Shown here in pieces: positions 50,524 through 56,480 of a stretch of 56,480 nucleotides of DNA. The notes below the pieces were generated by a model. It searched no databases and had not been told where the DNA came from. It saw nothing but the letters and a program-made list of their open reading frames with translations. Source of the DNA: an uncultured Flavobacterium sp. (lineage in GTDB: Bacteria; Bacteroidota; Bacteroidia; Flavobacteriales; Flavobacteriaceae); assembly GCA_934636265.1 (NCBI GenBank), contig CAKUAD010000012.1, positions 1 through 56,480 of the forward strand, read 5' to 3'. How positions within the stretch are numbered: the first letter of the stretch is position 1; each line of letters starts with the position of its first letter. A program made the translations under genes and the position numbers.

Positions 50524-52692
50524 ATGGCCAAAATTTCATCCAAAACCCTGTCTGATCTTCAGTTTGACACCGTGCTCGAGACGGTGGCCGGACATTGCGT
50601 TACTGAAATTGGGCAGCAAAAAGCGTTGGCTATCAAACCAATACGCGATCGCAATGGACTGATGCAGTCGCTCTTGCGGACGTCAGAATACCTGTCGTCG
50701 ATGCAAAGCAGCAACCCCATTCCCAATCACGGGTTTGACGATGCTTCGGCCGAACTGAAATTCTTGGCGATCGACGGAAGTTATCTCGAACCGTCCGCGT
50801 TGCGCAAACTGGCGTCGCTTGAGCAAACGTCAAATGGATTAATCCTCCATTTCCGAAAATTCCAGGAATACTATCCCGCGCTGGAATTGTTCGCCTCGCA
50901 GATTCCGGTATCCAAGGAAATCCAGACTATCGTCGACAGCATCATCGACAAATACGGCGAAGTCAAGGACGATGCATCGCCCGAACTGGCCAACATCAGG
51001 CGTTCCATAGGAGAGGTGCGCGCCCAGATCAACCAGAGTTTTGCCCAGGCGCTCTCACACTATAACTCATTGGCTTATCTGGATGACATCCGCGAGAGCA
51101 TTGTCGAAGGCCGCCGCGTTCTTGCCGTTTTGGCGATGTACCGACGAAAAGTTAAAGGATCGGTTTTGGGAACTTCAAAAACTGGCAGCATCGCCTTTAT
51201 CGAACCTGAATCGACCCACAAATACACGCGTGAACTCGGCCATCTGGAGTTTGAACAAAAGGAGGAAGTGACGCGCATCCTGAAGATTGCCGCTGCACAG
51301 ATACGGCCGCACGTAGAACTTTTGCACCAGTATCAGGATTTTTTGAGCGACATTGACGTGACGGCAGCCAAGGCAAAATACGCTTCCCGGATCAACGGAT
51401 TGTTGCCTAAAATCAGTGAGGAGCGCCGGATTTATTTTAAGGAGGCCTATCACCCTATTCTCTACCTGACCAACATTAAGAGCAAACAACCTACTTATCC
51501 GCAAACCATCGAACTGGATCAGGAACACCGTATCATTGTGATATCCGGACCAAACGCCGGCGGTAAAACCATATCGCTCAAAACCGTGGGCCTGCTACAA
51601 CTCATGCTTCAAAGCGGCTTGATGATTCCGGTTCACGAACGCAGCCAAACATTTTTGTTCGACCGGATCATGACTGATATCGGCGACAATCAATCTATTG
51701 AAAATCATTTGAGTACCTACAGCTACCGGCTTAAGAACATGAATCAGTTTTTGCGCAAATGCAACCGCGAAACGCTATTTTTGATCGACGAGTTCGGGAC
51801 GGGATCCGATCCGGAACTGGGTGGTGCGCTGGCCGAGGTTTTCCTGGAGGAATTTTACCACCGCGAGGCTTTTGGCCTGATCACGACACACTACTCCAAC
51901 CTGAAGATGCTGGCCAATGAACTACCCGCGGCCACCAATGCCAACATGTTGTTTGACGAGCGCTCGCTGGAGCCGATGTACAAGCTGATCATGGGCGAAG
52001 CCGGAAGTTCGTTTACGTTTGAAGTGGCACAAAAAAACGGCATCCCGTACGGATTGATCAACCGCGCGCGCAAAAAGATCGAATCAGGCAAGGTACGGTT
52101 TGACAAAACCATTGCCAACCTGCAAAAGGAACGCTCCAAGCTGGAAAAGACATCGGCTTCGCTGCGTGAAGAAGAGTCAAAGGCGCGTGAGGAAAGCCGA
52201 AAGCTGGAAACCATCAACCAAAAAATACGGCAGAAACTGGAAAGTTACCAAGAGCTTTACGATGCCAATCAAAAAGCCATCTACCTTGGCCAAAAAATTG
52301 AGGAAATGGCACTCAAATACTTTAATTCCAAGGATAAAAAAGTCATGATCGGCGAGTTCCTTAAAATGGTCGAGATTGAGAATTCCAAACGCAAAAAGGA
52401 GTCGGGCAAAGATAAGAAGGCTGCCGAAGTGAAAAAGAAGGAAGTTCTTGAAGAGGTAAAAGTCGTGGTCGAGGAAATCCGCAAGGAAAAAAAGGAGAAA
52501 AAGAAAAAGGAAACGCCTGAAGCAAAACCGCGTCCGGTGCTTAAAATCGGCGATCGGGTGCGCATGACCGACGGGAAATCGGTGGGTGTGATTGATGATA
52601 TAGAAAAAAACAAGGCGCTTGTCAATTACGGGATCTTTACCAGCAAGGTAAGCCTGGACGCGCTCGAACTTGTTGAAGCAGCCAAAAAGTGA
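50524..52692 (+). CDS. MutS2-type ATPase without Smr domain
   Basis: A 722-residue MutS2 family protein. Residues 1 to about 320 are the core and helical clamp. The ATPase has Walker A GPNAGGKT (342-349), the MSH motif DIGDNQSIENHLSTYS and Walker B LFLIDEFGTGSDP (about 418-430). Residues about 520-680 are a long charged coiled coil (KKESGKDKKAAEVKKKEVLE). The last 50 residues look like a KOW-type beta domain (KIGDRVRMTDGKSVGVIDD). The C-terminal Smr nuclease domain of classical MutS2 (about 780 residues) is missing. It may act on stalled ribosomes or recombination intermediates without cleaving nucleic acid. Confidence 0.87.
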   Translation: MAKISSKTLSDLQFDTVLETVAGHCVTEIGQQKALAIKPIRDRNGLMQSLLRTSEYLSSMQSSNPIPNHGFDDASAELKFLAIDGSYLEPSALRKLASLEQTSNGLILHFRKFQEYYPALELFASQIPVSKEIQTIVDSIIDKYGEVKDDASPELANIRRSIGEVRAQINQSFAQALSHYNSLAYLDDIRESIVEGRRVLAVLAMYRRKVKGSVLGTSKTGSIAFIEPESTHKYTRELGHLEFEQKEEVTRILKIAAAQIRPHVELLHQYQDFLSDIDVTAAKAKYASRINGLLPKISEERRIYFKEAYHPILYLTNIKSKQPTYPQTIELDQEHRIIVISGPNAGGKTISLKTVGLLQLMLQSGLMIPVHERSQTFLFDRIMTDIGDNQSIENHLSTYSYRLKNMNQFLRKCNRETLFLIDEFGTGSDPELGGALAEVFLEEFYHREAFGLITTHYSNLKMLANELPAATNANMLFDERSLEPMYKLIMGEAGSSFTFEVAQKNGIPYGLINRARKKIESGKVRFDKTIANLQKERSKLEKTSASLREEESKAREESRKLETINQKIRQKLESYQELYDANQKAIYLGQKIEEMALKYFNSKDKKVMIGEFLKMVEIENSKRKKESGKDKKAAEVKKKEVLEEVKVVVEEIRKEKKEKKKKETPEAKPRPVLKIGDRVRMTDGKSVGVIDDIEKNKALVNYGIFTSKVSLDALELVEAAKK

Positions 52693-53111
52693 TGGATACG
52701 ACAAAATTACCTGAAGGAAAGAAAATCATTTTGTTTGACGGCGTCTGCAACCTTTGCAACTCTTTTGTGCAGTACGTGATCAAGCGCGACAAAAAAGATG
52801 TGTTTGTGTTTGCCGCACTGCAATCAGAAATTGGGCGCGAGATATTGCAGCACATTGGCGTTGATACGCATAAAACCGACAGTATTATCCTGTATGAGCC
52901 CGGACGGGCCTACTACCATAAGTCTGATGCGGCCATCGAGATTGGCAAAAATCTTTCGGGAATCGCTTCGATGGCTGGTTTACTCAGGGTATTTCCGCTT
53001 TCGATCAGGAATTTGGGTTATGACTTTGTAGCCAAAAACCGCTACAAATGGTACGGCAAAAAAGACCAGTGCATGATACCTACGCCCGAACTTAAAGCCA
53101 GATTTCTCTAG
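52692..53111 (+). CDS. DCC-family (DUF393) thiol-disulfide oxidoreductase-like protein
   Basis: A 139-residue thioredoxin-like protein of the DCC/DUF393 family: ILFDGVCNLCNSFVQYVIKR with the CxxC pair, FAALQSEIGREILQHI, KSDAAIEIGKNLSG and FVAKNRYKWYGKKDQC near the end. It starts within the mutS2 stop (TGATG); a GTG one codon upstream is an alternative. Its stop overlaps that of the convergent symporter gene by four bases. A redox role is likely; the partner is unknown. Confidence 0.82.
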   Translation: MDTTKLPEGKKIILFDGVCNLCNSFVQYVIKRDKKDVFVFAALQSEIGREILQHIGVDTHKTDSIILYEPGRAYYHKSDAAIEIGKNLSGIASMAGLLRVFPLSIRNLGYDFVAKNRYKWYGKKDQCMIPTPELKARFL

Positions 53112-54379
53112 GCTTCGTTCTCGGCCACGTCATCGCCTTCCCACTTTCCAACTACACTTGTAGCCAGCGCATTGCCCAAAACGTTGGTCGCACTGCGGAA
53201 CATATCGCAAAAGTGATCGATTGGAAGAATGAGCGCAATTCCCTCTATGGGGATATCAAACATTCCGCAGGTGGCGGCCACCACCACAAGGCTCGCACGC
53301 GGAACGCCGGCAATTCCCTTGCTGGTGAGCATCAGCACAAGCAGCATGGTGAGCTGTGTCCCCAAATCAAGGTTGATCCCATAAGCCTGCGCGATAAAGA
53401 TGCTGGCAAAAGTCATGTACATCATGCTTCCGTCGAGGTTAAACGAATAACCCAGCGGCAGCATAAAAGAGACAATGCGGTCGCGCACGCCAAAACGCTC
53501 GAGTTCTTCCGTCAATTTAGGAAAAACGGCCTCGCTGCTGGTAGTGCCAAAGGCAATCATCAAGGGGCTGAAAATTCGTTTTAAAAGTGTTGTCATGCGC
53601 CTGCCCAGGAACATGTAGCCCACGGCGACAAGCAACATCCACAGCGCCACGATTCCCACCAGGAACGACCCAAAATACTTGATATACGTAATCATCAGGT
53701 CATTGACGTCACGCACGGCAAACACCGCGGCAATAGCGCCAAAAACACCCAGCGGCGCAAAATTCATGACATAGTTCACCATTTTCAGGATGATGTGCGA
53801 GGATTTGTCGAGGGCGGTCACCACCGGTTTGGCGTAGTCGCCTATGCTGGCGGCGGCCAGTCCGAAAAAGATGGAAAAGACCACGATCTGAAGGATTTCA
53901 TTTGTGGCCAGCGCCTCAAAAACACTTTTGGGGATGATGTGCTCGATGAAATTCTGGGCCGAAAATCCTTTGGTATTGTTAGTCACCTCGGCGGCGGCGG
54001 CCATATCGACATTTGACAGGTTAAGCCCTACGCCCGGCTGCAAAAGGTTAACAAAGAAAAGCCCGATTAGCAACGAAATCAGCGATGCGGTGAAAAACCA
54101 GATCAGCGCCTTTCCACCGATGCGGCCCACAACTTTGATGTCGCCCAACTTGGCGATGCCCACGATTAGGGTGGTAAATACCAGCGGTGCGATGATCATC
54201 TGCACCAATCGGATAAAGATGGTGGCGAGAATTTTAATGAATGAGCTGAACTCGGCGGCTGATTCCGGGGTTTGGGTGCGGTGGATGTAGATTCCGAGGG
54301 CGGCACCCAACAGCATGGCGATGATAATTTGAAAGGTAAGGTTCCCCCAGAGGGACTTCTTGGCTTGTTCTTGTGTCAT
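53108..54379 (-). CDS. Dicarboxylate/glutamate:cation symporter (DAACS family)
   Basis: A 423-residue inner-membrane transporter of the GltP/DctA type, with about eight helices and two re-entrant hairpins. AFGTTSSEAVFPKLTEELER is the serine-rich hairpin, and SFNLDGSMMYMTFASIFIAQA carries the NMDG-like signature (here NLDG). GIAGVPRASLVVVAAT and the RSATNVLGNALATSVVGKW stretch complete the binding site. It imports glutamate, aspartate or C4-dicarboxylates with H+ or Na+. It stands alone; a palindromic element lies between its start and aroC. Confidence 0.88.
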   Translation of the reverse strand: MTQEQAKKSLWGNLTFQIIIAMLLGAALGIYIHRTQTPESAAEFSSFIKILATIFIRLVQMIIAPLVFTTLIVGIAKLGDIKVVGRIGGKALIWFFTASLISLLIGLFFVNLLQPGVGLNLSNVDMAAAAEVTNNTKGFSAQNFIEHIIPKSVFEALATNEILQIVVFSIFFGLAAASIGDYAKPVVTALDKSSHIILKMVNYVMNFAPLGVFGAIAAVFAVRDVNDLMITYIKYFGSFLVGIVALWMLLVAVGYMFLGRRMTTLLKRIFSPLMIAFGTTSSEAVFPKLTEELERFGVRDRIVSFMLPLGYSFNLDGSMMYMTFASIFIAQAYGINLDLGTQLTMLLVLMLTSKGIAGVPRASLVVVAATCGMFDIPIEGIALILPIDHFCDMFRSATNVLGNALATSVVGKWEGDDVAENEA

Positions 54380-54390
54380 AAAGTTATGGT

Positions 54391-54500
54391 TGATGCCCTA
54401 GCCCGGATAGCAGCGAAAATCCTTTTGTCCTGAAACAGGTTCACCTATAGAAAGGCGCGCGGACAAAAGATTGCAGCGGATAGCCGGAAATAGCTCCCGC
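54391..54500 (+). repeat. Dispersed palindromic element, copy 2
   Basis: GCCCTAGCCCGGATAGCAGCG (about 54395-54414) and ATCCTTTTGTCC (54419-54430) are matched at the other side by GGACAAAAGATTGCAGCGGA (54461-54480) and a GGAAATAGCTCC flank. The inner arms TTTTGTCC/GGACAAAA pair perfectly over 30 bases. The shared words and order link it to the element at 33461. Confidence 0.55.
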
Positions 54501-54512
54501 AAGATAAAAAAA

Positions 54513-55571
54513 TTACAGCCGATTGACCTTCTCGAGAAGGAAAAAGTCGGCCAGGACAAGTGCAGCCATGGCCTCGACGATGGGAACGGCGCGCGGCACC
54601 ACGCAGGGATCGTGACGACCCTTGCCTTGCAATTGCACCGTATTGCCCTGATTGTCTATGGATTGCTGATTTTGCATCAGCGTGGCCACAGGTTTAAAGG
54701 CGACCCTGAAATAAATGTCCATGCCATTGGTGATCCCGCCCTGCACGCCGCCCGAGTGGTTGGTTTTGGTAGTCCCGTCGGGGTTAAAGAGGTCATTGTG
54801 GCTGCTTCCGCGCATGGCCGAGCCTGAAAATCCACTGCCGATCTCGAATCCCTTGACGGCATTGATCGAGAGCATGGCCTTGCCGAGTTGTGCGTGGAGC
54901 TTGTCAAAAACGGGTTCGCCCAAGCCTGCAGGAACGCCTTGGATGACGCAGGCCACCGTTCCGCCGATGGTGTCGCCGTCTTTGCGCACCTCGCGGATAA
55001 GGGCTTCCATTTTGGCGGCTGCTTCCGGGTCCGGACAGCGCACGGGGTTGGTTTCCCTTAGCGACCAATCCAGTTCCGGATAAGGTTTTTCGAGCTGGAT
55101 ACCGCCCACCGAACAGGTATAGGCATTGATGGAAATTCCGGGCAATACCTGGCGTGCGATGGCCCCGCCCACTACCCTGCAAGCGGTTTCACGGGCTGAG
55201 CTCCGTCCGCCGCCACGGGGATCGCGAACGCCGTATTTTTTGTCGTACGTATAATCGGCGTGGCTGGGCCGATAGGTGTCTTCCAGATGGCTGTAATCGG
55301 CGGGCTTTTGGTTTTGGTTGCGGATGATAAAGCCAATGGGAGCGCCGGTGGTTTGGCCGTTGTAAAGACCGGATAAAACTTCGACGGTGTCAGGTTCGTC
55401 GCGCTGCGTCACGATGGCTGATTGCCCGGGCCGGCGCCTGTCGAGTTCGCTTTGGACGGCATGAAGATCAAGGACAATTCCGGCGGGACATCCGTCGACG
55501 ACGCCCCCGATGGCCGGGCCGTGTGATTCGCCAAAAGTGGTCAGCCGGAAAAGGGTTCCAAAGGTATTCAT
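54513..55571 (-). CDS. aroC: Chorismate synthase
   Basis: A 352-residue FMN-dependent enzyme making chorismate from EPSP, the last shikimate-pathway step. The three signatures are present: [20 protein letters not shown] near the start, [20 protein letters not shown] in the middle (the usual Ala is Ser here) and [13 protein letters not shown] later. The ATG at 55571 gives the typical [12 protein letters not shown] start; a longer frame to 55631 is rejected. The length is normal. The gene stands alone. Confidence 0.93.
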   Translation of the reverse strand: MNTFGTLFRLTTFGESHGPAIGGVVDGCPAGIVLDLHAVQSELDRRRPGQSAIVTQRDEPDTVEVLSGLYNGQTTGAPIGFIIRNQNQKPADYSHLEDTYRPSHADYTYDKKYGVRDPRGGGRSSARETACRVVGGAIARQVLPGISINAYTCSVGGIQLEKPYPELDWSLRETNPVRCPDPEAAAKMEALIREVRKDGDTIGGTVACVIQGVPAGLGEPVFDKLHAQLGKAMLSINAVKGFEIGSGFSGSAMRGSSHNDLFNPDGTTKTNHSGGVQGGITNGMDIYFRVAFKPVATLMQNQQSIDNQGNTVQLQGKGRHDPCVVPRAVPIVEAMAALVLADFFLLEKVNRL

Positions 55572-55724
55572 GGTAAAAATGATTAAGGGTTTTGCCGCCC
55601 GTTTGCTCACGCTAAGATAGGTCTTACCCATGAAAATCGGGCGGTTGCGCTAAAAAAACACTGATATCGGCCACCCCGGTTGTTAATTTTAACACAATTA
55701 GTCGACGTCTTGTACCCGGATGGC

Positions 55725-55732
55725 TAATTTTG
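55725..55732 (+). promoter_or_regulatory. -7 box TAATTTTG
   Basis: A perfect TAnnTTTG 24 bases before the ATG at 55756. It lies within an in-frame extension that starts at 55720, so that start is rejected. A palindrome TGTTAATTTTAACA lies at 55681-55694, upstream. Confidence 0.65.
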
Positions 55733-55755
55733 TTAAACTAACTAAATTTAATCAT

Positions 55756-56256
55756 ATGAAAAAGATCTTTTTGAGCGCGATTATGCTGATTGGATTGGCT
55801 TTTAGCGCAAATGCACAGGAAATCCGAAAGAACGCCCTTGGTTTACGTTTGGGTGACAACGACGGCTTTGGCGGTGAAATTTCATACCAACGCGGCCTTT
55901 CTGACAACAACCGTCTGGAACTTGACTTGGGATGGCGCGACAGCCGTAATTACGACGCCTTTAAACTTGTCGGATTGTACCAATGGGTTTGGAATATTGA
56001 CGGCGGTTTCAATTGGTATGCAGGCGTTGGCGGTGGATTGGGCAGTTATGACATTGACGATCGCTATGACTTGCCTGATGACGAAGATGGCGGCACGTTC
56101 TTTTTGCTTGCGGGTGACATCGGTATCGAGTACGTATTCCCGAATGCGCCTATCCAACTCTCACTTGACTTTAGGCCTGAGTTATACTTTGGTGACGATT
56201 TCCGCGAAGACGACTTTGGACCGGACATCGCTCTTGGTATCCGCTTTACGTTCTAA
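55756..56256 (+). CDS. Small outer-membrane barrel protein
   Basis: A 166-residue exported protein: signal peptide MKKIFLSAIMLIGLAFSANA, then about eight strands (NALGLRLGDNDGFGGEISY, NRLELDLGWRDSRNYDAF, GGFNWYAGVGGGLGSYD, GDIGIEYVFPNAPIQLSLDF) and the terminal ALGIRFTF. A strongly acidic loop (DRYDLPDDEDGG) lies in the middle. It resembles OmpA-N/OmpW-size barrels. The function is unknown. It has its own promoter and terminator. Confidence 0.8.
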   Translation: MKKIFLSAIMLIGLAFSANAQEIRKNALGLRLGDNDGFGGEISYQRGLSDNNRLELDLGWRDSRNYDAFKLVGLYQWVWNIDGGFNWYAGVGGGLGSYDIDDRYDLPDDEDGGTFFLLAGDIGIEYVFPNAPIQLSLDFRPELYFGDDFREDDFGPDIALGIRFTF

Positions 56257-56262
56257 AAATTC

Positions 56263-56290
56263 AAAATCCCGGGCTTCCGGGATTTTTTTT
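56263..56290. terminator. Bidirectional rho-independent terminator
   Basis: AAAATCCCGG, loop GCTT, CCGGGATTTT, then further T bases. It lies between convergent genes and overlaps the end of the PrcB-like gene. Confidence 0.85.
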
Positions 56291-56480
56291 ATCGTATTTC
56301 AATCGGTTTTTTAGAGTTGACCCTAACCACGGTGTACGGATACGTAACTTGCTGGATGTTCATACTGCCGGGTTCCGGTTCCACTTCCTTAAGCGTAACG
56401 ATGATGCGCTCAGGGATTTCCTTGACGCTTTCGACGTCGAGCGCATATCCGCCGGTGGGTTTTTCGCCCATGTTGAGCAC
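56289..56480 (-). CDS. PrcB-like protein, C-terminal part
   Basis: About 63 C-terminal residues are visible; the gene continues past the window edge, so its start and any signal peptide are not seen. MGEKPTGGYALDVESVKEI, the IIVTLKEVEPEPGS strand and VTYPYTVVRVNSKKPIEI match the PrcB C-terminal domain, first described in a protease-complex subunit of Treponema. Many Bacteroidetes lipoproteins carry this domain alone. The function here is unknown. Confidence 0.68.
   Translation of the reverse strand: MLNMGEKPTGGYALDVESVKEIPERIIVTLKEVEPEPGSMNIQQVTYPYTVVRVNSKKPIEIR

Overview
The window looks like chromosome of a Flavobacteriaceae-type Bacteroidetes with a fairly high GC content for that group. 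Four observations point there. Putative promoters are of the Bacteroidetes TAnnTTTG (-7) type. Two secreted proteins end in type IX secretion (T9SS) sorting domains. The branched-chain 2-oxoacid dehydrogenase E1 is an alpha-beta fusion, and many outer-membrane barrel proteins and lipoproteins are present. No rRNA, tRNA, CRISPR array or complete mobile element was seen.

Layout. (1) 1-6444: the end of an exopolysaccharide locus resembling pel: a GH114 glycosidase (partial), a large membrane protein, and a lipoprotein that joins a polysaccharide-deacetylase-like domain, a TPR region and a C-terminal outer-membrane barrel. (2) 6477-8096: a T9SS-exported DUF4874/DUF4832 protein, then about 0.7 kb without genes. 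(3) 8810-22109: an acetate/propionate block. A cNMP/CBS/DUF294 protein and a DnaQ-like protein that has lost key catalytic residues face a minus-strand series: acs, prpE, a receiver-only response regulator, an SLC5-transporter/histidine-kinase fusion, two tiny membrane proteins, an MHS-type transporter and a porin. Upstream lies a small zinc-ribbon/HTH protein that looks like a domesticated IS1 InsA. (4) 22305-34515: a plus-strand catabolic cluster: flavin reductase, salicylyl-CoA 5-hydroxylase/2-aminobenzoyl-CoA monooxygenase-type fusion, aryl-CoA ligase, glutamate-synthase-like flavoprotein, thioesterase, nitrilase, permease, gentisate 1,2-dioxygenase, FAH-family hydrolase, small membrane protein and maleate isomerase.

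Taken together the cluster reads as a route nitrile -> aryl acid -> aryl-CoA -> gentisyl-CoA -> gentisate -> maleylpyruvate -> pyruvate + maleate -> fumarate. The exact aromatic substrate (salicylate or anthranilate type) is inference.

(5) 34608-38833: small proteins, a JmjC/cupin hydroxylase, a CBS protein and a GH130 enzyme. (6) 38909-43478: a repeat-containing T9SS adhesin-like protein and the fused E1. (7) 43479-44504: a gene-free kilobase with a 240-bp direct duplication, each copy opening with a perfect TAACTTTG box on the minus strand. (8) 44505-56480: mostly housekeeping genes: a 2OG-Fe(II) oxygenase, SUI1/YciH, uridine phosphorylase, a signal-less binding-protein-like protein, a transglutaminase-like membrane protein, two envelope proteins, ung, a MutS2 lacking Smr, a DCC-family thiol protein, a dicarboxylate/glutamate symporter, aroC, an outer-membrane protein and the end of a PrcB-like protein.

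Three intergenic places (about 22920, 33461 and 54391) carry related palindromic sequences built around the words ATCCTTTTG and AAAAGATACAGC. I read them as copies of one dispersed structured element. Start codons were often decided by -7 boxes: several longer frames begin upstream of, or inside, a promoter, and I moved those starts downstream.
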